A model generated the notes under the pieces. That model saw nothing but the letters and a program-made list of their open reading frames with translations, was not told the DNA's origin and did no database searches. Source: an uncultured Candidatus Melainabacteria bacterium (lineage in GTDB: Bacteria > Cyanobacteriota > Vampirovibrionia > Gastranaerophilales > Gastranaerophilaceae). From it: a DNA stretch of 64,000 nt. Shown here piece after piece: positions 46,066 through 54,939 of the stretch. The position numbers and the translations under genes are program-made. Numbering within the stretch: the first letter of the stretch is position 1; each line of letters starts with the position of its first letter. The DNA lies in the NCBI GenBank assembly GCA_934692295.1, contig CAKUTL010000004.1, positions 1 through 64,000 of the forward strand, in the 5' to 3' direction.

Positions 46066-46602
46066 TTACTTTTCACTCTGATTTTCTATAACAACGCAAT
46101 AATATTCTTCTAAAATCTTAGTTTTAAATTCTTCAGAATCTTTTACTTCGTTTTCAAATTTGTCTAATGCGGATTTCACTTCTAAAAGAGGAAGTCGTCT
46201 TATTGAAAAATCTTTTATAAAAACAAGTCTTGCTGTTTTAATAATATTTTTTATTGATGCATTAGTATCAATATTTTTTATTATTGAAAAAGCCTTTTCT
46301 ATATAAGATGAAAATATTAGTAAATTAAGATTTGCATCTAATATATTTTCAACATTTGTTTTAAATGTTTCTGCATTTTTTTCTACGTCATTTGCAAACA
46401 TTGAACCTATATCTAATAAAAGCCAATTTAAGGAAATGTCATATTCATGGCAAAGAACCATTGCTTTTTCTTTACTCAATTCTGTATGACCATTCTCAAC
46501 CTTACTGAAATATTGTTTGCTTACGCCAATAGCATCTGCCATTTCTTGTTGAGTAAGTTTTAGTGTTGTTCTAATTTTCTTTATTTTTTCAAATTCTTGC
46601 AT
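46066..46602 (-). CDS. Xre-family repressor of the Mu-like element
   Basis: 178 residues. HTH at residues about 6-60: RTTLKLTQQEMADAIGVSKQ, then YFSKVENGHTELSKEK. The C-terminal 110 residues are helical, with no peptidase motif. It is divergent from the transposase gene, and two palindromic sites lie between them, one exactly between the -35 and -10 boxes of the transposase promoter. This is a phage-type repressor arrangement (inference from position). RBS AAGGAA. Confidence 0.82.
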   Translation of the reverse strand: MQEFEKIKKIRTTLKLTQQEMADAIGVSKQYFSKVENGHTELSKEKAMVLCHEYDISLNWLLLDIGSMFANDVEKNAETFKTNVENILDANLNLLIFSSYIEKAFSIIKNIDTNASIKNIIKTARLVFIKDFSIRRLPLLEVKSALDKFENEVKDSEEFKTKILEEYYCVVIENQSEK

Positions 46603-46618
46603 AATATTTCCTTATAGG

Positions 46619-46647
46619 TTGACAAGTAAACTAATTAGTTGTATAGT
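46619..46647 (+). promoter_or_regulatory. Transposase promoter with an embedded operator
   Basis: TTGACA (46619-46624), 17-base spacer, TATAGT (46642-46647). The perfect 12 bp palindrome AACTAATTAGTT (46629-46640) fills the spacer, so a bound repressor would block RNA polymerase. Confidence 0.7.
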
Positions 46648-46682
46648 GTAATAAAAATATATCACAGAGTTGACAAAAAAGC

Positions 46683-46694
46683 AACTATTTAGTT
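46683..46694. promoter_or_regulatory. Second repressor operator
   Basis: AACTATTTAGTT, near-identical to the first palindrome (AACTA and TAGTT half sites). On the minus strand a TTGTCA at 46676-46671, 17 bases, and TATTAC could be the repressor's own promoter between the two operators. Confidence 0.55.
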
Positions 46695-46826
46695 TACAAA
46701 ATATTGTTTAAACTTTGGAAGAAATAAAGTAAATAAATACCGAAAAACACTTCAATTTATCCCTATTCAGAGGTAATGTTGTGTGTGATTTAGTATGCTA
46801 TTTTTTATACTAAAAAAGGAGAAATT

Positions 46827-48875
46827 TTGACAAAAGATTGGATATCAGTTAAAGATTTAGCAAGTATAAAAGGAGTTACTGAACGTGCCGTTCGTAAAGC
46901 TGTCAACCAAAATAAATATGTAACTCGTATGGTTGACGGAACAACTGGAGCAAAATATGAAATACTTGTTGAATCACTTGATTACAATCTTCAAAATGTT
47001 ATCAATTTTGAGAAAACGAAAAATAACTTTGAGAATAAAGTGGAACCAAGTTTGCAAAAAATTACTCAATATCCAACAAAAGCAAAACAAATTGCATTAG
47101 CCAGATATGATTTAGTAAACCTGTGGGTTGATTATATTAAAAATTCTCCATTAAAGAAAACTGAATCAGGCAAGGAATTTCTTGAAATATACAACAAATG
47201 TGAAATATATTCTGCCTTATACAAAATATTAGGACAGGTTGCTGTCGGAACAATTTATAGATGGCAAAAAGAAATTAAAAACAACAATAATTTTGAGAAT
47301 TTAATTCCAAAATATGATTATGGAGAAAAAGAACATAGTGCAAAATTAACTCAAAATGAGCTTATTGTTTTTAAATCATTATTATTATCACCAAATAAGG
47401 TAAACATCGGAAAAGCAACAAGATTAACAAAGCATATTTTATCAAAACGAGGGTTAGCTTCTCCAAGTTCTGCACAAACTTTTAGACGATTTGCAAATAA
47501 TTACAGAAATAAACATTATGACGAATGGATTTTTGCAAGAGAAGGTCAAAAAGCCTTACGAGATAAAGTTCAACCATATATTACAAGAGATATTTCAAAA
47601 CTTGAAGTTGGTGATGTACTTGTCGCAGACGGTCATAGATTAGCAGTACAATGTATAAATCCATACACTGGAAAACCTTGTCGTCCGACACTAATTGGTT
47701 ATTTAGATTGGAAATCGACTGCACTTGTAGGTTATGAAATTATGCTTGAAGAAAATACACAAGCAATAACTTCTGCTTTAAGAAATTCTATTATTAATCT
47801 AGGAAAAATTCCTAAAATTTGTTATCAAGATAATGGTAAAGCTTTTAAGAGTAAATTCTTCAAAGGTAATTTACAAGAATGTGGTATTCAAGGCTTATTT
47901 GATAAATTAGGAATTATTCCTGTATTTGCTCAACCATACAACGCAAGAGCAAAAGTTATCGAAAGATTTTTTAGAGAATTACAAGACGGCTTTGAACGAT
48001 TAATGCCAAGTTTTGTTGGTGCAAATATTATGGATAAACCGGCATATTTGAATAGAAATGAAGATTTTCATAAAAAAGTACACAATGACTTTATTCCAAC
48101 AATAGAACAACTTTCTAAGATGTTAGATTATTATATGGAATACTATAGAAGCCTTGAATGTCCAAATGTTAAAGGTAAAACTATTGGTGAAGTTTTTGGA
48201 AGTGGCAAAGGCTCTGGTATTGATCTTGAAAAACTTGATGATTTAATGATGAGTAAAGAAATCAGGACAATTAACCGTGATGGCATAAGGTTTTTAAATG
48301 CAGATTATTATAATGATTGTTTATATGGATTAAAAGAGCGTGTACAAATAAAATACAGTCTTTTAGATTTGGCTAAGATTAAGGTTTACACTCTAAATAA
48401 CGAATTTATCTGTTATGCCAACAGAGTTATGCCAATTCACCCTATGGCAGCATATTTAGGTGATGTTAAAGATCAAGAAGAATTAAAGCAAAAATTAAAA
48501 CAACAAAAATCATTAGAAAAACAAACAGTTAAGAAGGTTCAAAAACACTTTAAGTCAGAACATATTAAACCTTTGGAATGGCAAAATAAGCCAACCAAAG
48601 CAATTGAACTAAAAACAAATAAAGTATTTTCTAATAAACAAGAAGAAAAAGTTGTTGAAGATATTTCGGATAAAAAATTTATGACACGCTACGAACGTTA
48701 TGAATGGCATCTGAAAAATGGATTTTCAAATGATAAAGAAGTCGCGTGGTTTAAAGAGTATGAAACGACCGAAGAATTTAAAGAAATTTTTGGAAATGAT
48801 TTTAAAGAAAAAGTACAAACTATACATATAAATCAAGACAAGGAGGAACATGAAGCCAAAATTTGTAAAAACTAA
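46827..48875 (+). CDS. Mu-type DDE transposase (MuA-like)
   Basis: 682 residues, TTG start with RBS AAAAGGAGAA. The N-terminal domain (residues about 4-50, DWISVKDLASIKGVTERAVR) is a Mu-type winged-helix/HTH. The rve catalytic core has the three acidic residues: D268 in LVADGHR, D335 in CYQDNGKAF, and E379 in AKVIERFF. The C-terminal Mu domain (YYNDCLYGLKERVQIKYSLL) and a helical tail follow. It would cut and join the element ends. It overlaps the ATPase gene by 26 bases. Confidence 0.92.
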   Translation: MTKDWISVKDLASIKGVTERAVRKAVNQNKYVTRMVDGTTGAKYEILVESLDYNLQNVINFEKTKNNFENKVEPSLQKITQYPTKAKQIALARYDLVNLWVDYIKNSPLKKTESGKEFLEIYNKCEIYSALYKILGQVAVGTIYRWQKEIKNNNNFENLIPKYDYGEKEHSAKLTQNELIVFKSLLLSPNKVNIGKATRLTKHILSKRGLASPSSAQTFRRFANNYRNKHYDEWIFAREGQKALRDKVQPYITRDISKLEVGDVLVADGHRLAVQCINPYTGKPCRPTLIGYLDWKSTALVGYEIMLEENTQAITSALRNSIINLGKIPKICYQDNGKAFKSKFFKGNLQECGIQGLFDKLGIIPVFAQPYNARAKVIERFFRELQDGFERLMPSFVGANIMDKPAYLNRNEDFHKKVHNDFIPTIEQLSKMLDYYMEYYRSLECPNVKGKTIGEVFGSGKGSGIDLEKLDDLMMSKEIRTINRDGIRFLNADYYNDCLYGLKERVQIKYSLLDLAKIKVYTLNNEFICYANRVMPIHPMAAYLGDVKDQEELKQKLKQQKSLEKQTVKKVQKHFKSEHIKPLEWQNKPTKAIELKTNKVFSNKQEEKVVEDISDKKFMTRYERYEWHLKNGFSNDKEVAWFKEYETTEEFKEIFGNDFKEKVQTIHINQDKEEHEAKICKN

Positions 48876-49539
48876 AAATGTGAAAAACTTCATCACTATG
48901 ACTACAAATTTGCAAACCAGAGCAGAAGGTGTTCCAGGTATGGTTTTAGTTTACGGAGAACCTGGGCTTGGAAAAACTCAAACTGCTTTGTGGTGGGTTG
49001 CAAATCATCAAAGTGATGCAATTTATGTTAGTGCAAAGCAATCAATGTCTACAAGGTGGTTACTTGAAGAAATAACAAAAGAACTTGGTGATACTCCAAG
49101 TTACAGAACATCTGAACTTTTTGACCAAATTGTAAGAGAATTGATTAGAAAACCGAGAATAATTATTGTTGATGAAATTGATTACCTTACACAAGAAAAA
49201 TCTACAATCGAAATGTTGCGAGATATCCACGATAGAACGCATACACCAATAATTTTAATCGGTATGAGTTTAGCAGACAAAAAGTTAAAAAGGTATAAGC
49301 ATTTATATGATAGATTGTCTGAAATCTTGCATTATCAACCATTTTTAAAAGATGACGTAAAAAATTTAATTACAGAATTGTCTGAAGTTAAATTTGATGA
49401 CAATGCAATAGAATATGTTTATAAATCCGGAAATAGATTCAGGCAGTTAGTGAAGATTATAAATAAAGCTGAAACCTTTGCAAAGTCAAATGGTATAGAT
49501 GAAATTCACATTAAAGACGTACAGTTGTTATTTCAATAG
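48850..49539 (+). CDS. MuB/TniB-like AAA+ ATPase
   Basis: 229 residues. Walker A GEPGLGKTQ (residues 36-44), Walker B RIIIVDEIDYL (about 103-113), sensor region PIILIGMSLADKK and a C-terminal helical lid. In Mu-like elements this protein selects target DNA and activates the transposase. Shorter than MuB because it lacks the N-terminal extension. RBS AAGGAGG; start inside the transposase gene. Confidence 0.88.
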   Translation: MKPKFVKTKNVKNFITMTTNLQTRAEGVPGMVLVYGEPGLGKTQTALWWVANHQSDAIYVSAKQSMSTRWLLEEITKELGDTPSYRTSELFDQIVRELIRKPRIIIVDEIDYLTQEKSTIEMLRDIHDRTHTPIILIGMSLADKKLKRYKHLYDRLSEILHYQPFLKDDVKNLITELSEVKFDDNAIEYVYKSGNRFRQLVKIINKAETFAKSNGIDEIHIKDVQLLFQ

Positions 49540-49547
49540 GAGTAGTT

Positions 49548-50180
49548 ATGGAAAAAATAATTTATTTATCTAAAAAATTAAAAGCATTTATTTTTGATGA
49601 AATATTTTTGCTCGCAGAAATGGAGAAAGAAAATTTAGAAAAATGTTTGAACGAATTAATTGAAAATGGAACTTTAAAACAAGATGCTCAAGGGTATATT
49701 TATGTTGAACAAATTCCAACTATGATTAAGGATATTATACAAAGTTCAAATTCTAAAAAGCAAAAGACTGAAAAATTTGGAATATTTATACCAAGTTTAC
49801 AAGAAGCAAATAAAGTTTCATTTTACCAATTGGTCGATGAATTTTTAAATGAATACACAATAAAATTTTGCACTAAAAATACTTTGAAAACGTATAAATC
49901 GCTTTGCAAAAATAACATTTTGCCGTTTTTCAAAAATATTGATACCGAAAAAATAAATCAAGATACCATTAAAAATTTTTATATCTACTGTGAAGAAAAA
50001 TCTTTAACACCAATAAGGTTTAAAAATACAATGGCACTACTCAAACAAATTTTGAAATATGCAAAGGATAATGGATTTACAAAGAATAATTTTGATTTTC
50101 AAGTAAAAAGATTGAGTGCAAAAAATGAATTTAATATAAATCAAATATTATTTAAACAAGGAGTATATCAATGTTTTTAA
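49548..50180 (+). CDS. Integrase-like protein with core-binding domain but no catalytic domain
   Basis: 210 residues. The N-terminal 60 residues form a HTH-like stretch (FDEIFLLAEMEKENLEKCLN). Residues about 95-185 match the SAM-like core-binding domain of tyrosine recombinases (YQLVDEFLNEYTIKFCTKNT, LKTYKSLCKNNILPFFKNI). The catalytic domain with R-H-R-Y is absent, and the frame ends before a small Xre gene that overlaps it by ten bases. Either a truncated recombinase or a DNA-binding accessory protein of the element. Confidence 0.65.
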   Translation: MEKIIYLSKKLKAFIFDEIFLLAEMEKENLEKCLNELIENGTLKQDAQGYIYVEQIPTMIKDIIQSSNSKKQKTEKFGIFIPSLQEANKVSFYQLVDEFLNEYTIKFCTKNTLKTYKSLCKNNILPFFKNIDTEKINQDTIKNFYIYCEEKSLTPIRFKNTMALLKQILKYAKDNGFTKNNFDFQVKRLSAKNEFNINQILFKQGVYQCF

Positions 50181-50365
50181 AGAAAAGAGAAGAAACGATT
50201 AGATTTTTGATGAAACGAAAAAGATATAACCAAAAGAAAATTGCTAAACATTTAGAAATTTCAGAATCCTATGTGACAAGATTAATTAATGGTGAAAGAT
50301 ATAGTAGTAAATTCGAAATATTTTTAGCTCTTGAACTTGGATTGAATTACAGAAAACTATTTTAA
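50171..50365 (+). CDS. Small Xre/Cro-type HTH protein
   Basis: 64 residues, almost only a helix-turn-helix: YNQKKIAKHLEISESYVTRL, then INGERYSSKFEIFLALELG. It overlaps the preceding gene and is followed by a terminator, so it is the last gene of the transposition operon. Possibly a Cro-like antirepressor. Confidence 0.7.
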   Translation: MFLKKREETIRFLMKRKRYNQKKIAKHLEISESYVTRLINGERYSSKFEIFLALELGLNYRKLF

Positions 50366-50386
50366 AACTCCAATTTTTGGAGTTTT
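50366..50386 (+). terminator. Terminator of the transposition operon
   Basis: AACTCCAA-TTT-TTGGAGTT stem followed by TTACTT, starting just at the end of the small Xre gene. Confidence 0.7.
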
Positions 50387-50573
50387 ACTTCTTTTAGAAT
50401 ATAAATCCATACAATAGATACGTTAGTCGTAGTTACAATGATGATACAAAAGAAACGGTTAAATATATAGAAAAAAGAATATGATTTTCATTGAAAAACC
50501 ACATATTGAACATATAAAAAAGGGGGGATAAATTTTAATTTTTCATGATATTATAAAGATACAAGGAGCAACA

Positions 50574-53500
50574 ATGAATTCTGCATATTCTATAACATTT
50601 AATAAAATCTGTGATAAAAAATTCTCAAAGACTCCAAGCATACGAGACATTATTAAATATATTGCAGGTTTAAACCATTATCTTATGGATAATGATAGAG
50701 AGTTTTGTTATATTTTTGATACTATTGCACTTAATAATGGTTATACCATTAAAACACTACCTTCTTATTGGAGTATTGGGAGAGAAATATTTAGATATAA
50801 AAAAGAAAATAATTTATCTGCAAAAGAAAAGACAAATCAAATCTCACTATCAATAAAATTGCTTGATTTGAAAAAATATAATATAAAGATTGCTAATTCT
50901 TCTGGTAAAAAAATTTCTACCGCAAGAATTATTGATGCAATTTGGAACAATTATAATTATGCTTTTGAAAATGACAGGTTGCTTGTAAAAGTATTTGACT
51001 GTATTGCAATAAATAATGGGTATAAGTCTGAAGAATTGCCTAAGTATTGGAATATTATTAGAGCAGCATTTGATTATAAGAAAGACAAAGAACTGATAAA
51101 ACAAAATAAAACAGTTAATTATACAATTAATGAATCAAATAAGGGTATTCCGATTGATTATAGAGTTCTTGAAGTTAGCGTTGATAAACTTGATATTGAA
51201 CAAAAACTCAAAAATAAATTAAAGAGTATAGGTTTAAAATCTATAAATGACATATTATCTGTTAATTCAGAATTTTACAAAGAAAATCATATTAATGAGT
51301 TTAAAAAAGCTGAAATATATGCAACATTAACTAAATATAATATTAAATCGGATATAAAATATATTCCCTCTGTTTTTACACTTCCGGATATTTATTTTAA
51401 AAAACTGGATAGAATTTTTGATGCTGAAATAATGCAAATTTTGGATAAATATCGTATTAGAAATGTTGGTTTATTGGCTAACAAATTTCCTGACATCCTT
51501 ATCAACGATGAACAGCTCATGGAGAACCCAAAAGTATTTGAATACATAGATAAAATAACAAATATACTAAACAAATATGGAATTAGTGACTGTCCTATTA
51601 ATTTATCAGCATTTCAAATAGAAGATTTGAATAAATTAACTACGGATGAATTATTAGAAATTAATTATGCAGATAAAATTATAGAATGTATAAACCAAGC
51701 ATTTTGTGGATTATCAATAAAAGAGCAAGATGTTTTATCGGCTCGTAATGGTTTGTATAACGAATTTAAAGCCAAATTTAAAAATATTCCTGATGAGATT
51801 TTATCGACTATAGATTCTATGTTTTCGGATGACAATATTGAATATAAACAAGCTCCTGAAAAGAAAAATCTATTTGTTGAAAATAAAAAATACACCCTAG
51901 ATGAAATCGGTCAAGAATTTGGAGTTACAAGAGAAAGAATTAGACAAATAGAAGATAAAGCATTGAAAAATTTCAACAAAGGTTTTCAAGACCTATTCCA
52001 GAAATACTATGAAGCTTTATCTCAATTATTTTCAGATAAGCGAAAATATTTAATAATTAAAGAATTCGACAAACTTTTAAAATATAAATCTCTAATAGAT
52101 GTTATATGTAAAACATATGAAAATATACCTTTTTATATTGATTTTTCTATTGGATTAATCATTAAAGAAGGAATCCTTCTAGAAGATTTATTAGATGATG
52201 ATTCGGTAGCAACTGATTTAAAAGTTAAAATAGAAAAATTTGTTTATAAAGATTTTATCAAAATTAATAACCATAGAATCAAGAATACAAAAAATGATAT
52301 TTTAATTTACTTTTTAAGAACTCATTGCAGAAAAGGCATAAAATTCAACGATTTTCAGAATTTATATATGGATTTTCTGATAAGCAATGGATTGAACGAT
52401 AGAGATGACTTACTTTATTTTGATAATACTCTGTACAACAAATTATCTGTAATGGATTGCCTATTATTATCTCCAGGAAAGTTTCTCAGATATTATGATG
52501 TAGAATTAGCTAAAGATTTAGTAAAAAAACTAGATTTATCAAGTTATAAGGATATTGAAATTTCAAGCCGTAAATTATATTTAGAAAATCTGGAATTAAT
52601 GCAAGAATATGAAATAGAAAATGAATATGAATTGCATAATCTTTTAAAGAAACATTTGCACAATAATTACATAGATTTTTCTCGTATGCCAATTATAAAC
52701 TTCGGCACACCAAATCGAGATAAGCAAATGGAAGATTTATTATATCAATTATCCCCTATTAAAAGTCGTGATTTTGCTTTGGCATATGAAGATAAATATG
52801 GTGTAGATACAAAAAACTTTATAGCAAACTATGCAAAATCAATAAACAAATATTTAATTAACGGATATTATGTTATTCACACTGAAAATTTAAATAATGA
52901 ACATTTAGAGATTTTGAAAAATAAATTAACTGAGAACTTTTATTGGAAAGAAGATTTAGAAAATATTTATATATCCTTGTTTAAGGATGGGAATTTAAAA
53001 AATTTAAATGCACAAAATATAAAATTACTAAATTATACAATGGCAAGTAGTTGTATATATTCTGATAAATTTAATTCTTTAGCTGATTGTGTTGAACAAA
53101 TTATATTAAGCGGTAATACCTTTAATTTGAATATTCAAAACAAATTTAGGAGCTTGGCTGCTTTTTATCAAGTATTCTCAAAACTTAGAAATAATATGGA
53201 TATTATAGAATTCGACAATGGTAATTATATTAATTTTAAAAAATTAGAATCTGTTGGACTTAATAAAAATGATTTATACGAATATCAAAATAAAGTTATT
53301 AATTATATTGGAGATAAATATTTTACAGTTATTTCACTTAAGAATGACGGTTTAAAATATGATAAATTAGATAAATTAGGATTTGATGAATATTTTTATT
53401 CTTCAATTCTTATCAACAACCCCTCAATTCAATATAGAAAAATTCAAAATACATATTTGATGAAAAAGGAAGAAGAACAGTTTGAACTAAGTGATTTTCT

Positions 53501-53687
53501 AATATACATAATGGGAAAACTTAGAAAAATTGATATTTATGATTTATGTGATTATATAAAAACACAATATGGTCTTGATATAAATCGATACAAAATAGTA
53601 GCAATCACCAAAGAATGTAGTTTGTATTACAATCAAATTACAGAAAAAGTATACATAGATTATGATGAATTTTATAATGAAATATAA
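50574..53687 (+). CDS. Large protein with duplicated N-terminal module, HhH-like region and sigma-70 region 4 HTH
   Basis: 1037 residues, not recognised as a whole. Residues 23-77 and 117-170 are an internal duplication (DNDREFCYIFDTIALNNGY versus ENDRLLVKVFDCIAINNGY, both followed by a P-x-YW-x-I motif). Residues about 205-258 look like a helix-hairpin-helix/alpha-CTD-type DNA-binding region (KLKSIGLKSINDILSV). Residues 441-468 are a textbook sigma region 4.2 (TLDEIGQEFGVTRERIRQIE). The last 570 residues are helical and Asn/Lys-rich without known motifs. There is no sigma region 2, so it is not a complete sigma factor. First gene of a three-gene operon (RBS AAGGAG; ATTATAAAG as -10). Possibly a DNA-sensing or RNA-polymerase-interacting protein. 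Confidence 0.7.
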   Translation: MNSAYSITFNKICDKKFSKTPSIRDIIKYIAGLNHYLMDNDREFCYIFDTIALNNGYTIKTLPSYWSIGREIFRYKKENNLSAKEKTNQISLSIKLLDLKKYNIKIANSSGKKISTARIIDAIWNNYNYAFENDRLLVKVFDCIAINNGYKSEELPKYWNIIRAAFDYKKDKELIKQNKTVNYTINESNKGIPIDYRVLEVSVDKLDIEQKLKNKLKSIGLKSINDILSVNSEFYKENHINEFKKAEIYATLTKYNIKSDIKYIPSVFTLPDIYFKKLDRIFDAEIMQILDKYRIRNVGLLANKFPDILINDEQLMENPKVFEYIDKITNILNKYGISDCPINLSAFQIEDLNKLTTDELLEINYADKIIECINQAFCGLSIKEQDVLSARNGLYNEFKAKFKNIPDEILSTIDSMFSDDNIEYKQAPEKKNLFVENKKYTLDEIGQEFGVTRERIRQIEDKALKNFNKGFQDLFQKYYEALSQLFSDKRKYLIIKEFDKLLKYKSLIDVICKTYENIPFYIDFSIGLIIKEGILLEDLLDDDSVATDLKVKIEKFVYKDFIKINNHRIKNTKNDILIYFLRTHCRKGIKFNDFQNLYMDFLISNGLNDRDDLLYFDNTLYNKLSVMDCLLLSPGKFLRYYDVELAKDLVKKLDLSSYKDIEISSRKLYLENLELMQEYEIENEYELHNLLKKHLHNNYIDFSRMPIINFGTPNRDKQMEDLLYQLSPIKSRDFALAYEDKYGVDTKNFIANYAKSINKYLINGYYVIHTENLNNEHLEILKNKLTENFYWKEDLENIYISLFKDGNLKNLNAQNIKLLNYTMASSCIYSDKFNSLADCVEQIILSGNTFNLNIQNKFRSLAAFYQVFSKLRNNMDIIEFDNGNYINFKKLESVGLNKNDLYEYQNKVINYIGDKYFTVISLKNDGLKYDKLDKLGFDEYFYSSILINNPSIQYRKIQNTYLMKKEEEQFELSDFLIYIMGKLRKIDIYDLCDYIKTQYGLDINRYKIVAITKECSLYYNQITEKVYIDYDEFYNEI

Positions 53688-53702
53688 TATCGGAGGTATT
53701 AA

Positions 53703-54938
53703 ATGATTATTAACGACTTACTAAAAGAAGGTGTTGAAAAGAATTATGTTATCAAAACAGATCAGCGTAAAAAATTAACAATTGAAGGACAGCCAATAGT
53801 TTATGATGTATATAAAATTGACTTAAATGCTTTGTACTACAACGATAAAAACGATAGAATCGCAACCTGGATTAGTAAATATAAAGCAGAACATAACAAT
53901 GAAGAATTTAATACCAATGACAGAGAAAATTACAACAACATAATTCAAGAATTTATAGTTGATAGTAATCAGGGTGCAATTGATAGAACCCAATCCAATA
54001 TTGACTTAATTGGACAGCAAGAACCGGGTGTTGTTTTAAACGACGGTAGAATTATTGATGGTAATAGACGCTATACCTGTTTAAGACGACTTAAAGAACA
54101 CAATGCAATGGCTAACGGATATTTTGAAGCAATAATATTAAATTATGATTTAAAACATAATGAAAAACAGATAAAAATGCTTGAGTTATCTATTCAGTTA
54201 GGAGAAGATATAAAAGTAGATTATAACCCAATTGATAGACTTGTTGGTATTTATAACGATTTAATTGACAAAAAACTTTTAACCGTAAAAGAATATGCAG
54301 ATGCAACAAATGAAAAAACTTCTGAAATTGAAAAGAAGATAGAATTAGCAAATTTAATGGTTGATTACTTGGATTATATCAATGCTCCTTTGCAGTTCTA
54401 TATTGCTCGTGAAAACGATATTGAAGGTCCTTTACATGAAATATTAAGAGCTTTACATAAATGTAAAACCGAAGAAGATGTGGACAATGTAAAGCAAATA
54501 TTATTTCATGAATTGTTAATGCGACCAGAAGGCGATATGACAAGATATATAAGGAAAACAGCTGATAATCTTGTATCTTCAAAACATGCTGAAACATTTA
54601 TAGAAGAAACTTTTGAATGTATTGAAGAAACTCAAAAAGAGTTGCTTGCCCCTGAAAACCAAAATTTAGATAAAAAAGAATTAATCAACAAGGTTCGAAA
54701 CAACAGTAATGTTAAAGAAAAAATGCAAAAAAGCAGAACAAAAATAATTGAGAAAAATGATAGAGAAAAAATTATAAATGAACCGGTTGAACTTTTAAAT
54801 AAAAGTATTGATATTGTTGAGCATATAGATACAAATATCTTCAAAAAATTATCTGATGACCAATTAGACGATGTTAAACAATCTTTATCAAGATTGGAAA
54901 ATATTATTAATAACATAAGAGTATCATTAGAGGACTAA
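53703..54938 (+). CDS. ParB-like domain protein
   Basis: 411 residues. The region about 85-135 has a ParB/sulfiredoxin-like layout: QSNIDLIGQQEPGVVLNDGR, then IIDGNRRYTCLRRLKEHN, where DGNRR corresponds to the GxRR box of ParB. A helical middle and a strongly charged C-terminus follow (EKNDREKIINEPVELLNK). ParB-like folds bind CTP or ATP or act as nucleases; which applies here is unknown. It starts 16 bases after the first gene (RBS CGGAGG) and its stop codon is one base from the next start, so the three genes form a tight operon. Confidence 0.72.
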   Translation: MIINDLLKEGVEKNYVIKTDQRKKLTIEGQPIVYDVYKIDLNALYYNDKNDRIATWISKYKAEHNNEEFNTNDRENYNNIIQEFIVDSNQGAIDRTQSNIDLIGQQEPGVVLNDGRIIDGNRRYTCLRRLKEHNAMANGYFEAIILNYDLKHNEKQIKMLELSIQLGEDIKVDYNPIDRLVGIYNDLIDKKLLTVKEYADATNEKTSEIEKKIELANLMVDYLDYINAPLQFYIARENDIEGPLHEILRALHKCKTEEDVDNVKQILFHELLMRPEGDMTRYIRKTADNLVSSKHAETFIEETFECIEETQKELLAPENQNLDKKELINKVRNNSNVKEKMQKSRTKIIEKNDREKIINEPVELLNKSIDIVEHIDTNIFKKLSDDQLDDVKQSLSRLENIINNIRVSLED

Positions 54939-54939
54939 T

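Larger units (their letters stand above)
45728..50386. mobile_element. Mu-like transposition module (left boundary and right boundary uncertain)
   Basis: Repressor (46066-46602, minus) divergent from transposase, MuB-like ATPase, integrase-like fragment and small Xre, then a terminator. The order repressor | A | B matches transposable phage Mu and its domesticated relatives. The genes to the right (50574-60156) may be cargo of the same element. True ends and target duplication were not identified. Confidence 0.6.

Noticed and set aside
50574..53687. A complete sigma factor
   Set aside because: Only region 4 is present; there is no region 2 or 3 pattern and the protein is about three times too long.
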